Source of the DNA: an uncultured Psychroserpens sp.
GTDB lineage: Bacteria > Bacteroidota > Bacteroidia > Flavobacteriales > Flavobacteriaceae
Direction of reading: 5' to 3'
Assembly: GCA_947489585.1 (NCBI GenBank)
Contig: CANLEE010000001.1
Location: forward strand, 676,946 to 740,945
Length of the DNA stretch: 64,000 nt
Each line of letters begins with the position of its first letter. Positions within the stretch are counted from its first letter, which is position 1. The position numbers and the translations under genes were made by a program. A model generated the notes under the pieces. The model saw nothing but the letters and a program-made list of their open reading frames with translations, searched no databases and was not told where the DNA came from. Shown in pieces: positions 18,863 to 28,123 of this stretch.

Positions 18863-20047
18863 TTAGTTTTCTTCATTTTCATCGTCTTCTTCTGTTTCAG
18901 TATCGTCTTCTACAACTTTTAAGCCTTCAACATGCGACATAATAAACGCTCTATTTATATGTGACATTTCATCTAGTGTTAGGGCAGATTCATATAGTTT
19001 CACTGCCTTTTTAGTCTTACCTAATTTTTCGGCATATTGCGCCATATAATAGGTTCCGAAAGATGAAGTTGGGTTTAATTTATTGGCTAATTTTCCTATT
19101 TTATATAAAGATTCTAAATCTTTACGTTCTTCAGCAACTGTAATAAGTTGTTGAAGTTCTTCCTCGGAAATAGGCTTAGAAATTCCAAAAAGGTCATCAA
19201 TACGCTTATAACGATTTACGATATAATCATCTAAAGTCCCTTCATAGGGCACTACTTTTTCTTCTATTTCTTTTTCATCAAGTGGTTTATACAATTCAAA
19301 TATTCTATCCATTGCTTTTGACAATGCTCCTGTAACCAATTGGTAATGAGAGTCACCTTTAAGCTCATCAAAATAATAGGTTAGATGTTGATTATCGTTA
19401 TCCTTCAAATTGCTATGCGTGTTTTTAATCGTTTCTCTGATAGGTTTAATATCACCATCTGATGTTGCCATATAATAGAAAATATCATCTTCTAACCATT
19501 CTAAACGTGTTGCCACATTTGCACTCATGGTACCTTTAAAATCGGGACTTAAATTAATATAAGCCTGAAAAACAGGAGCTTCATGAAATAAGAAAGCATT
19601 GATAAAGTTACCCATGATGTTATGACCTACAGCAACTTTAAATTTACTTGTGTTATAGTTAGCATCTAAATGTGGGATTAATTCTTGTTCAACAAATTTA
19701 TAAAAGCGATCGCCAGACTCAAATGGCAAGCCAGACACCTCATCAAAATAGCTGTCATAAAAGCGTTCCTCTCCTTGTATAATACCAACAATTATAGATT
19801 CAGGCATTTCATCAAAATGCGTTTGAAAACTTACTTGACCACTAACAGGTTCAAATAAATATTCGCCATCAAAAACAATAATCACTGGATGCTTTAATTC
19901 TGACTCTGGATCATAATCATCGGGAAGTTTAATTTTTAAATCTCTAGTTGTATTTAACTTTCGAGATTCAAAGGTCTCATAAATGACTTGTGCAGAAATT
20001 TGCACACAAAAACATAATGAAATGACAAAAAGTAAGGATTTTTTCAT
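18863..20047 (-). CDS. Exported esterase-fold protein lacking the Ser nucleophile, TPR-like tail (copy 1)
   Basis: Signal peptide 1-19 (ending ISA) precedes an alpha/beta-hydrolase domain of the putative-esterase (IroE/Fes-like) family, about residues 20-260. The family elements YETFESRKL, VIIVFDGEYLF and a GH-containing elbow are present. The expected G-H-S-x-G nucleophile elbow reads G141-H142-N143-I-M-G, so Asn replaces Ser. Residues about 290-380 look like TPR helices (YYMAQYAEKLGKTKKAVKLY) and the protein ends in a run of acidic residues. The neighbouring gene is a paralogue with the same architecture. Both may be non-catalytic binding proteins. That is inference from one residue, though it recurs in both copies. 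Confidence 0.75.
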   Translation of the reverse strand: MKKSLLFVISLCFCVQISAQVIYETFESRKLNTTRDLKIKLPDDYDPESELKHPVIIVFDGEYLFEPVSGQVSFQTHFDEMPESIIVGIIQGEERFYDSYFDEVSGLPFESGDRFYKFVEQELIPHLDANYNTSKFKVAVGHNIMGNFINAFLFHEAPVFQAYINLSPDFKGTMSANVATRLEWLEDDIFYYMATSDGDIKPIRETIKNTHSNLKDNDNQHLTYYFDELKGDSHYQLVTGALSKAMDRIFELYKPLDEKEIEEKVVPYEGTLDDYIVNRYKRIDDLFGISKPISEEELQQLITVAEERKDLESLYKIGKLANKLNPTSSFGTYYMAQYAEKLGKTKKAVKLYESALTLDEMSHINRAFIMSHVEGLKVVEDDTETEEDDENEEN

Positions 20048-20131
20048 CTTTAGTAGGTTAAATTTAGGGACAGTAAATATACCTAAAATAAGTTAAACTA
20101 CTAATTTATTCGATGAACTGCATGATTTTAT

Positions 20132-21277
20132 TTAGTCTTGGTCTTGAATATCATAAATCAAATCGAGTAACATGTCTTTTGAAATAAACTCAGATTCTTC
20201 AAGTAGTAAGCCCGATTGATAACTTTGAAGTGCTTTTTTTGTGTTTCCTATGAAGTCGTAATATTGACCAGCATAATAAGCACTTATCATAGATTCTGAA
20301 TATTCTTTTCTGGCTAGCTTTGATAAATTCTTAAGTGATTCTTCATTGTTTTTCTTTTTACTAGCAGCTAGGACAGCTCTTAAGTCGTTCTCTACTACTG
20401 TTTTTTCAAATCCGTAGAAAAACTGGATATCCTCATACTTTTTCATAAGGTAATCATATGGACTACCTTCAAAAGTGAGCATTTTTTCTTTGTACTCTTT
20501 TTTATTAATGGGCTTATACAATCCAAAAATTTCATTGATTGCTTTAGGTATTCCTAACCCTACCAATGAGTAATGATCGGCATCTGTGAAATCGTCAAAA
20601 CGATAATGCAACTTTGAATTTTCAATAGTATTTAATGCAGTATTGAACACCAAAATATCTTCTCTCAAAATTTTAACATCATTATCAGCTGTTGCTAAAT
20701 AATAAAATGTGTCTTCTGTTGTAGTTCCTAGTTTTTCCTGCAATCGAACTGCCATTTCTGGTGATAAATCTGGGCTAAAAGCAATATAACCTCTAAATAA
20801 TGGTTTGTCTTTAAATAAATAATAGTTTAAAAAATTAGCACTTTGATCATGACCAACTACAATTCTAAAATCTGACGTTAAATAATTATCATTTATATAT
20901 GGAATAAGCTCCAAACCAATAAATTCAAAAAACTGAGAACCACCTTCATCTGATGGAAAATACGTTTCATTACTATAAGACAAATCTGAGTCTCTTTTCT
21001 TTGCCTGGTTAACACCAACAATAATAGATCTTGGCATGTCTCCCCAATACGAATGATAATCTGCATTACCTGTCATTGGTTCAAACAAATAGTCACCATC
21101 AAAAACAACTATTAACGGATATAGTACATCACCTTCTGGATCATAATTTCTTGGTAATTGAATTTTAATTTCTCTGGACTCTCCTAGTTTTGAAGACTCT
21201 ATAGTTTCATAAATGACTTGTGACATTGCCATTTGACAAAAAAGACTACAACAGATAAATAAGATAAATTTATTCAT
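20132..21277 (-). CDS. Exported esterase-fold protein lacking the Ser nucleophile, TPR-like tail (copy 2)
   Basis: This 381-residue protein is a tandem paralogue of the next gene downstream. They share the VIYETIESSKL start of the mature protein, the FDGDYLFEPM block, the PKAINEIFGLYKPI segment and a C-terminal TPR-like part. The signal peptide is 1-19 (ending MAMS). The nucleophile elbow reads G142-H143-D144-Q-S-A: Asp sits where Ser should be, and the following Ser is out of register. The two genes are 84 bp apart on the same strand and may be cotranscribed. The substrate or ligand is unknown, and activity should not be assumed from the hydrolase fold. Confidence 0.75.
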   Translation of the reverse strand: MNKFILFICCSLFCQMAMSQVIYETIESSKLGESREIKIQLPRNYDPEGDVLYPLIVVFDGDYLFEPMTGNADYHSYWGDMPRSIIVGVNQAKKRDSDLSYSNETYFPSDEGGSQFFEFIGLELIPYINDNYLTSDFRIVVGHDQSANFLNYYLFKDKPLFRGYIAFSPDLSPEMAVRLQEKLGTTTEDTFYYLATADNDVKILREDILVFNTALNTIENSKLHYRFDDFTDADHYSLVGLGIPKAINEIFGLYKPINKKEYKEKMLTFEGSPYDYLMKKYEDIQFFYGFEKTVVENDLRAVLAASKKKNNEESLKNLSKLARKEYSESMISAYYAGQYYDFIGNTKKALQSYQSGLLLEESEFISKDMLLDLIYDIQDQD

Positions 21278-21313
21278 GACAGCTAGGTTTATTTATGTGG
21301 ACAAGGTAAAAAA

Positions 21314-22267
21314 TTATTTAATTCTATTGTAAATTGGCAAATAAATTAAAGACAAACCACCTAGCACTATAATCATAAATGTTTGTGATGACCACATAAT
21401 CCATCCAAAAGCAATGCTAGGTTCTTTGGCAATTGCAAATATTGAAAACGCTGCATATACAGCAACAGGATAAGACCCTATTCCTCCATTGGTCGCAGCA
21501 ACACTAAAGCTAGCAGAAATAAATCCAATTAAAATAGCTGCCAATGACAAGTTAGATGTTTCAGGTATTGCTAATGTTGTCACATAAAACATAAGGACAT
21601 ACATACCCCAAATAAATAAGGTATGAAAAATAAAAGCCCATTTATGTTTCATCTTAAAAATACTCAAAATCCCTTCTACCAAACCACTAACAAAAGCACG
21701 AATTTTGGTTGCAAATTTTGACTGACTCTTTTTTACAAATAAGAAGCACAGTGCTACAAGAACTAAGAGCGCTATAATACCAACACCAATTTTATATGGA
21801 TCGAACCGTTCAGAAAAAAACTGATAAATAAAATCAAACTCTAGAAATAATGTCACTGTTATAATGCCTAACATGACAACCATATCAGCGATTCGCTCTG
21901 CAACGATAGTACCAAAACCTTTTTCAAAAGGAACTCCTTCATAATTAGCTAAAATGGTAGCTCTTGTGATTTCGCCAGCTCTTGGTATGGTATAATTTAC
22001 TAGATATGTCGCAAAAACGGCCATAATACTATTAGGCAATCTCAATGTATAACCCATTGGTTCTATCATGTATTTCCATCTATAGGCTCTGGAGAGATGA
22101 CTTAAAAGACCAAAAAACAAGCCAAGACTTATGTAGTTATAGTTCGCATTTTTAAAATATGTTATAAGATCTTCAATGGAAATTTTAGATAAAGAATACC
22201 ATACCAATAGTACTCCTAACAATAGTGGGAGTGTTATTTTTAGGATCTTACTAGTCTTTTTGTCCAA
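21314..22267 (-). CDS. Flippase-like membrane protein (LPG synthase transmembrane-region family)
   Basis: A 317-residue integral membrane protein with about eight helices, of the lysylphosphatidylglycerol-synthase transmembrane/UPF0104 family (flippase-like domain). Typical elements are the YRWKYMIEPMGY loop near 62, the short TIPRAGEITRATIL segment near 93-106, and the NGGIGSYPVAVYAAF segment near 260. No synthase domain follows, so it is the transporter-like module alone. The substrate is unknown. It starts six bases after panD and probably belongs to the panC-panD transcript; that neighbourhood gives no clear clue to its role. Confidence 0.85.
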   Translation of the reverse strand: MDKKTSKILKITLPLLLGVLLVWYSLSKISIEDLITYFKNANYNYISLGLFFGLLSHLSRAYRWKYMIEPMGYTLRLPNSIMAVFATYLVNYTIPRAGEITRATILANYEGVPFEKGFGTIVAERIADMVVMLGIITVTLFLEFDFIYQFFSERFDPYKIGVGIIALLVLVALCFLFVKKSQSKFATKIRAFVSGLVEGILSIFKMKHKWAFIFHTLFIWGMYVLMFYVTTLAIPETSNLSLAAILIGFISASFSVAATNGGIGSYPVAVYAAFSIFAIAKEPSIAFGWIMWSSQTFMIIVLGGLSLIYLPIYNRIK

Positions 22268-22273
22268 GAAAAT

Positions 22274-22624
22274 TTATTTTAAAAGATTCGTAGTTTCATC
22301 AGGAAATACTAACGAAGGCTTAAATACTTTAGCGTCTTCAATATCCATAAACGCATAAGTAATCAAAATAAGTGTGTCACCAACTGACACTTTACGTGCA
22401 GCAGCTCCATTTAATGTGATTTCACCACTCTTTCGTGGCCCAGGAATACAATATGTTTCTAAGCGTTCACCATTATCATTATTAACGATTTGAACTTTTT
22501 CACCTTGAATAATATTTGCGGCTTCCATTAAATCTTCATCAATAGTAATACTACCAATGTAATTAAGCTCTGCGCCAGTGACTTTTACTCTATGAATCTT
22601 AGATTTTACGACTTGAATTTGCAT
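22274..22624 (-). CDS. panD: Aspartate 1-decarboxylase
   Basis: PanD makes beta-alanine from aspartate for pantothenate and CoA. The 116-residue proenzyme self-cleaves between Gly24 and Ser25 (NYIGSITID) to create the pyruvoyl cofactor on the new N-terminal Ser. The [13 protein letters not shown] segment is also typical. It follows panC by 13 bp, so the two steps that meet at pantothenate are encoded together. A -7 element sits four bases before its ATG, allowing separate leaderless transcription. Confidence 0.96.
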   Translation of the reverse strand: MQIQVVKSKIHRVKVTGAELNYIGSITIDEDLMEAANIIQGEKVQIVNNDNGERLETYCIPGPRKSGEITLNGAAARKVSVGDTLILITYAFMDIEDAKVFKPSLVFPDETTNLLK

Positions 22625-22628
22625 GAGG

Positions 22629-22636
22629 CAAAGGTA
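22629..22636 (-). promoter_or_regulatory. -7 element TACCTTTG abutting panD
   Basis: Minus-strand TACCTTTG is followed by CCTC and then ATG, the same arrangement as at uvrC. It lies in the 13-bp gap after panC, so panD may be transcribed on its own as well as from panC. Confidence 0.35.
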
Positions 22637-22637
22637 A

Positions 22638-23489
22638 TTAATTTAGTGCGATATTATCTATTAGTCTAATATCATCTGCATATACAGCAATAAATGCTCT
22701 ATATGATTTTTTGTTTGATTTTCGTTTTACAGTTTTTAGGGTTTTTATATCTGCAATAATAAAGTATTCTAAAGCTAATAAATCGTGATTAGCAAATTGC
22801 TTATTTACCCACTCTGTCACCTTATTAGCACTTTTTGTAGCAAACTTTTCTTTAGCAGTTTGTAAGGTTTTAAAGATAAAAGGTGCGGCGGCTCTATACG
22901 CTGGTTTTAATCTTGTATTACGAGAGCTCATTGCTAAACCATCCTTCTCTCTATGTATTTTGCAACCAATAACCGTTACTGGAATATTATATTTCTCAAC
23001 CAGTTTCTTAATAATCATGAGTTGCTGAAAATCTTTTTCTCCAAAATAAGCCTTATCAGGTCTAACAATCTCAAAAAGTCGCTTTACAATTGTACCAACA
23101 CCATCAAAATGCCCATCTCTAAAACGGCCTTCCATTTCATGTTCTAAGCCATCATAAGAAAAAGACGTAGATACTACATTTTCACCATAGATATCTTCTA
23201 CAGTTGGCGCATAAACTATTACTTTTTCTTCGGAAATGGTTTTAAGCAAAGCAACATCATTATCTAAAGTCCTTGGATATTTTATAAGATCTTCTTTATT
23301 ATCAAACTGAGTAGGGTTTACAAAAACACTAACACCAACAAAGTCATTTTGCTCTAAACCTTTGATTATTAATGAAGCATGACCTTGATGCAATGCACCC
23401 ATAGTAGGCACAAAACCAAGTGTGTTTTTTTCAGACTTTAATGAATCAACATACTTGATTAAGTCTATTTTGTTTTTAAAAATCTTCAT
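22638..23489 (-). CDS. panC: Pantothenate synthetase (pantoate--beta-alanine ligase)
   Basis: PanC joins pantoate to beta-alanine with ATP, the last step to pantothenate. The 283-residue protein has the HIGH-like [16 protein letters not shown] segment near residues 26-41, the FGEKDFQQL region and the [15 protein letters not shown] block that binds ATP and pantoate. Length is normal. It is first in a panC-panD-flippase-like unit, divergent from the GT5-like gene at 23599. PanB is not in the window. Confidence 0.96.
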   Translation of the reverse strand: MKIFKNKIDLIKYVDSLKSEKNTLGFVPTMGALHQGHASLIIKGLEQNDFVGVSVFVNPTQFDNKEDLIKYPRTLDNDVALLKTISEEKVIVYAPTVEDIYGENVVSTSFSYDGLEHEMEGRFRDGHFDGVGTIVKRLFEIVRPDKAYFGEKDFQQLMIIKKLVEKYNIPVTVIGCKIHREKDGLAMSSRNTRLKPAYRAAAPFIFKTLQTAKEKFATKSANKVTEWVNKQFANHDLLALEYFIIADIKTLKTVKRKSNKKSYRAFIAVYADDIRLIDNIALN

Positions 23490-23553
23490 ACAATAACAAA
23501 AGTTTAACAGCGTGCAAACTTAATATTTTACTGGCAATCTGCATAAATTTTTG

Positions 23554-23561
23554 TAATTTTG
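23554..23561 (+). promoter_or_regulatory. -7 element TAATTTTG before the GT5-like gene
   Basis: An exact TAnnTTTG match. Transcription from it would start near 23565-23567, after an in-frame ATG at 23563, which supports the later ATG at 23599 as the real start of the next gene. Confidence 0.45.
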
Positions 23562-23598
23562 CATGTTTTTTACTTTTAATTCCAAAAACGACAGATTT

Positions 23599-24408
23599 AT
23601 GAAAGATAAGAGAATATTGTATGTGTCATCTGAGGTTGTACCATATTTACCAGAAACAGAGATTTCTTCAATGTCATTTGAAGCTCCAAAAATGGTCAAC
23701 AAGCAAGGAGGGCAAATACGAATATTTATGCCGCGCTACGGAAATATTAATGAAAGAAGACATCAGCTTCATGAAGTTATTAGATTATCAGGTATCAATT
23801 TAGTCATAAATGACTTAGACATGCCTTTAATAATCAAAGTTGCTTCAATTCCTAAGGAAAGAATACAAGTATACTTTATCGACAATGAAGAATATTTCAA
23901 AAGAAAAGCGACATTAACAGATGAAGATGGAAAGTTGTTTGACGACAATGACGAACGTGCAATTTTCTTTGCCAAAGGTGTTATTGAAACTGTTAAAAAA
24001 CTAAACTGGTCTCCAGATATTATTCATGTTAACGGATGGTTAGCCTCTTTGCTTCCATTATACCTAAAAGAATTTTACAAGAATGAGCCTTTATTTACTG
24101 AAAGTAAAATAGTGACTTCTGTATACAATCAAAGCTTTGATGGAACGTTAGATAAGAACATGATTAACAAAGTGAAATTTGATAATGTAGATGAAAGCAA
24201 GATTAAGACATTAGAAAAACCCACATATAATAACCTCATGAAGATTGCCATAGACAATTCTGACGCTTTAATAAAAGGGTCTAATGAATTGCCTAAAGAA
24301 CTTGATGACTATTTAGATGCTTCTGATAAACCTGTTTTGGACTATTTCCCGTTAGAAGATTTTGCTGACCACTATACCGAATTTTACAATACTAAAGTTT
24401 TAGATTAG
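23599..24408 (+). CDS. Glycogen/starch synthase-like protein, N-terminal GT5 domain only
   Basis: I chose the ATG at 23599 (MKDKRILYVSSEVVPYLPE) because the -7 element at 23554-23561 would start transcription after the earlier ATG. The 269 residues match the N-terminal Rossmann domain of GT5 glycogen synthases: the VSSEVVPY start, the PRYGNINERR segment and the IIHVNGWLASLLPLYL block. The protein ends where the ADP-glucose-binding C-terminal domain should begin, about half the usual 480 residues. It cannot be a complete GT-B glycosyltransferase by itself. It heads a unit with a DUF4270 lipoprotein and glmS, and is not next to other glycogen genes. Confidence 0.8.
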   Translation: MKDKRILYVSSEVVPYLPETEISSMSFEAPKMVNKQGGQIRIFMPRYGNINERRHQLHEVIRLSGINLVINDLDMPLIIKVASIPKERIQVYFIDNEEYFKRKATLTDEDGKLFDDNDERAIFFAKGVIETVKKLNWSPDIIHVNGWLASLLPLYLKEFYKNEPLFTESKIVTSVYNQSFDGTLDKNMINKVKFDNVDESKIKTLEKPTYNNLMKIAIDNSDALIKGSNELPKELDDYLDASDKPVLDYFPLEDFADHYTEFYNTKVLD

Positions 24409-24419
24409 TAAGTACATTT

Positions 24420-26072
24420 ATGAAAAAAAGAAAGATTGCCCTTAAAAATTTGGCAGTAGTAACGCTTTTAGTAAGCTGTTTTATTGCTTGTGATAAAGAT
24501 TTTGCAGATATAGAATCTGATATTATCAATAACGATAATGCAAGTCATTTTGATACCAATTCTCAAGATTTTGATGTTATCGCCTACACTAAAGTATTAG
24601 ACCCTGTTCAAACGAATACCTTACCTATAAATATGTTAGGTGTTTATAATGATCCTAGTTCAGAATATGGCACAACTACAGCAAGTATTGTTTCTCAAAT
24701 ATCATCACCTGCAATAAATCCAGATTTTGGTGAAGGTGTACAATTAGATTCAGTTATACTTACAATTCCATATTTTAGTACACCTACTGAAATTACAGAC
24801 GAAGGCGAAACACTATATCAGTTAGATTCTGTTTTTGGAAGTGAGCCTATTAAAGTATCGCTTTACGAAAGCACCTATTTCTTAAGAGACATCAACCCCG
24901 ATAATGACGATGATATCAATGCCCCTCAATTATACTATTCTAATATGTCTACTGGACTAGACAATATTAGTTCGGCATTACTTGAGGCTATAGAGATCCC
25001 GGTAAACAATGGTGATGTTGATTTAAATAGTTTTGTTCCAAGTGATGAACAAATAAGACTAACTAATGAAGATGATGAACTTACCGGTCTTTTAGCACCA
25101 TCATTGCGATTAAGTCTAGGTGTAGGTTATTGGTTCAATAAAATAATAGAAATGCAAGGCGAGCCAGAATTAAGTAACCTTAATAACTTTAGAGATTATT
25201 TTAGAGGCATTTATATAAAGGCAGAATCTCTTGGTGCATCTGGGAATATGACGCTTTTAAATTTAGCGTCAAGTGGTGCAAATATTACCTTATTCTATAC
25301 TAAAGATAATGACCTAGGTGAAGAGGTAAGGTTAGACGGAACCTATGTTTTAAATTTCAATGGTAATCGTGTTAATTTCATATCTAATGATTTTACTATT
25401 CCACCTGGTGATGATACCACTGGAGATGCCAACCTTCACCTTAAAGGTGGACAAGGTTCTATAGCTGAAATTAAGTTATTCAATGGCGAAAATATTGATG
25501 ACGATACTACAACGAATAACATATTCGAAACATTTAAAAATGAATTCGTTGAAACCGATGAAGAAGGTAATTTTGTAAGTAGCAAAAAGCTCGTTAACGA
25601 AGCTAACCTTGTCTTTTATGTTAACCAAGATTTAGTCAATGGTAGTGAACCTGAAAGAGTTTATATTTATGATGTAGACAACCAAAGACCGCTTCCTGAT
25701 TACACATTAGATGTTGCCAATACGTCGTTCCCTCAATTTTCTAGAATTAACCATTTAGGCCGCTTACAACGTGAAGGCGATGAATTTGATGGTGATGGCA
25801 TCAAGTATAAACTTAGAATTACTGAGCATATTAATAACTTATTATTAAGAGATTCTACTAATGTAAAGCTTGGTTTATCAGTCTCTGGAAACATCAACCT
25901 CGAAAACAATACGCTTCAATATGATATTTTAAGTATGTTATCTGAAATAGATGAAACTATTCCTGTAAGTGCTATTGTTACACCAAGAGGAACTGTTTTA
26001 ATTGGTAATAATACGCTTGACGAGGAAAAAAAGTTATATTTGGAAATATTTTTTACTGAACCAAACAACTAA
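24420..26072 (+). CDS. DUF4270 lipoprotein
   Basis: The N-terminus has a basic region, a hydrophobic segment and LVSCFIACDKDF; Cys24 (or Cys20) is the probable lipidation site, followed by acidic residues that could act as a surface-export signal. The 550-residue body, with its AYTKVLDPVQTNTLP start and repeated GxxxLDSVxLTIPY-like strands, matches the DUF4270 family of Bacteroidota. Function of that family is not established. It starts 11 bp after the GT5-like gene and ends six bases before glmS. Confidence 0.8.
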   Translation: MKKRKIALKNLAVVTLLVSCFIACDKDFADIESDIINNDNASHFDTNSQDFDVIAYTKVLDPVQTNTLPINMLGVYNDPSSEYGTTTASIVSQISSPAINPDFGEGVQLDSVILTIPYFSTPTEITDEGETLYQLDSVFGSEPIKVSLYESTYFLRDINPDNDDDINAPQLYYSNMSTGLDNISSALLEAIEIPVNNGDVDLNSFVPSDEQIRLTNEDDELTGLLAPSLRLSLGVGYWFNKIIEMQGEPELSNLNNFRDYFRGIYIKAESLGASGNMTLLNLASSGANITLFYTKDNDLGEEVRLDGTYVLNFNGNRVNFISNDFTIPPGDDTTGDANLHLKGGQGSIAEIKLFNGENIDDDTTTNNIFETFKNEFVETDEEGNFVSSKKLVNEANLVFYVNQDLVNGSEPERVYIYDVDNQRPLPDYTLDVANTSFPQFSRINHLGRLQREGDEFDGDGIKYKLRITEHINNLLLRDSTNVKLGLSVSGNINLENNTLQYDILSMLSEIDETIPVSAIVTPRGTVLIGNNTLDEEKKLYLEIFFTEPNN

Positions 26073-26078
26073 ATAAAT

Positions 26079-27926
26079 ATGTGTGGAATTGTCGGTTATA
26101 TAGGACATAGAGAAGCTTACCCAATTATTCTCAAAGGTCTAAAACGATTAGAATACAGAGGATATGACAGTGCTGGAATAGCACTATATGATGGCACAAA
26201 TATTAAATTGTCAAAGACAAAAGGCAAAGTTGTTGACTTAGAGAATAAACTTGAAAATGAAATTTCTACAAACGGTTCTCTAGGGATTGGCCATACCCGT
26301 TGGGCAACACATGGTGTTCCTAATGATGTTAATTCTCATCCGCATTATTCAAATTCTGGCGATTTAGTTATCATTCATAATGGTATTATTGAAAATTACG
26401 AATCTCTTAAAAAAGAACTTATTAAGAGAGGATACACTTTTAAATCAGATACAGACACAGAAGTTTTAGTCAATTTAATTGAAGACGTTAAAAAGAATGA
26501 AAACATAAAACTTGGAAAAGCAGTCCAAATTGCCTTAAATCAAGTTGTTGGCGCTTACGCCATCGCCGTTTTCGACAAAAACAAACCCAATGAAATTGTC
26601 GTTGCTCGTTTAGGAAGCCCATTAGCTATTGGTATTGGAGAAGATGAATTTTTTATAGCCAGTGACGCCTCTCCTTTCATTGAGTATACAAAAAATGCGA
26701 TTTACCTTGAAGATGAAGAAATGGCAGTTGTTCGTCGTCATAAAGGTGTGAAAATTAGAAAAATCAAAGACGATTCTTTAGTAGACCCATACGTTCAAGC
26801 CTTAAAACTTAACTTAGAGCAAATTGAAAAAGGTGGCTATGACCATTTTATGCTAAAAGAAATCTATGAACAGCCAAGTGCAATTTTAGACACCTTTAGA
26901 GGTCGATTATTAACTGACAAAGCCATCATAAAAATGGCAGGTATTGAAGATAATATGAAGAAGTTCCTTAACGCGAATCGAATTATAGTAGTCGCTTGTG
27001 GAACATCTTGGCATGCCGGATTGGTTTCAGAATATATTTTTGAAGATTTAGCTCGTATTCCTGTTGAAGTTGAATATGCATCAGAGTTTAGATATCGAAA
27101 TCCTATTATTAATGAAAATGATGTCGTTATCGCTATTTCGCAATCAGGGGAAACAGCTGACACACTTGCTGCTATAAAGTTAGCAAAATCAAAAGGTGCA
27201 TTTGTTTTTGGTGTTTGTAACGTTGTTGGTTCTTCTATTGCCAGAGAAACACATGCAGGAGCATATACACATGCTGGACCAGAAATAGGAGTCGCTTCTA
27301 CAAAAGCATTTACAACTCAAATTACAGTATTAACGCTTATCGCACTTCGTTTAGCTAGAGCTAAAGGAACAATTTCAAGTTCAGATTATAGACATCATTT
27401 GATTGAACTTGAATTAATTCCTAATAAAGTAAAGAAAGCATTAGAATCTGATGATTATGTAAAAACCATAGCTGCTATTTATAAAGATGTACATAACTTT
27501 TTATATTTAGGAAGAGGTTATAATTTCCCAGTAGCTCTAGAAGGCGCATTAAAGCTTAAAGAAATTTCATATATACATGCTGAAGGTTATCCTGCTGCAG
27601 AAATGAAACATGGTCCTATTGCTTTAATTGATGAAAATATGCCTATTGTTGTTATTGCTACTAAAAAAGGCCATTATGAAAAAGTAGTTAGTAATATTCA
27701 AGAAATTAAATCCCGTAAAGGTAAAATTATAGGTATTGTTACTGAAGGTGATAAACAAGTGAAATCACTTGCAGATCATGTTATTGAAGTACCAGAAACT
27801 ATTGAATCACTAACTCCTTTATTAACAACTATCCCTCTGCAATTGTTATCGTATCACATTGCATTAATGTTAGGGAAAAATGTAGATCAACCTCGTAACC
27901 TTGCCAAAGCAGTTACGGTAGAATAA
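26079..27926 (+). CDS. glmS: Glutamine--fructose-6-phosphate aminotransferase (isomerizing)
   Basis: GlmS makes glucosamine-6-phosphate from fructose-6-phosphate and glutamine, the entry to peptidoglycan and LPS amino sugars. Cys2 (MCGIVGYIG) is the glutaminase nucleophile. The N-terminal Ntn domain includes GIGHTRWATHG, and two SIS domains follow with the sugar-phosphate motifs SQSGETADT and TKAFTTQ. The C-terminus ends AKAVTVE as expected. At 615 residues it is complete. It is last in its unit and followed by a strong terminator. Confidence 0.97.
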   Translation: MCGIVGYIGHREAYPIILKGLKRLEYRGYDSAGIALYDGTNIKLSKTKGKVVDLENKLENEISTNGSLGIGHTRWATHGVPNDVNSHPHYSNSGDLVIIHNGIIENYESLKKELIKRGYTFKSDTDTEVLVNLIEDVKKNENIKLGKAVQIALNQVVGAYAIAVFDKNKPNEIVVARLGSPLAIGIGEDEFFIASDASPFIEYTKNAIYLEDEEMAVVRRHKGVKIRKIKDDSLVDPYVQALKLNLEQIEKGGYDHFMLKEIYEQPSAILDTFRGRLLTDKAIIKMAGIEDNMKKFLNANRIIVVACGTSWHAGLVSEYIFEDLARIPVEVEYASEFRYRNPIINENDVVIAISQSGETADTLAAIKLAKSKGAFVFGVCNVVGSSIARETHAGAYTHAGPEIGVASTKAFTTQITVLTLIALRLARAKGTISSSDYRHHLIELELIPNKVKKALESDDYVKTIAAIYKDVHNFLYLGRGYNFPVALEGALKLKEISYIHAEGYPAAEMKHGPIALIDENMPIVVIATKKGHYEKVVSNIQEIKSRKGKIIGIVTEGDKQVKSLADHVIEVPETIESLTPLLTTIPLQLLSYHIALMLGKNVDQPRNLAKAVTVE

Positions 27927-27951
27927 AACGGGTCTAATAATATTAAAAAGC

Positions 27952-27992
27952 ACGCTAAAAATGAGGTTCTTACATTTTTAGCGTATTTTTTT
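27952..27992 (+). terminator. Terminator after glmS
   Basis: A perfect 12-bp stem (27952-27963 with 27973-27984) with a 9-nt loop is followed by a run of seven T. Confidence 0.85.
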
Positions 27993-28123
27993 GTGCAAAA
28001 ATCTAATTTAAACCTGCTTTTTTTGTTAAAAACTATTATGCATGCATAATTTTTATGATTTTTTTCATTTCAGTATCATTAAATTATTTATATTGCTTTA
28101 CTAAATTTAACTAATTCCCTAAA

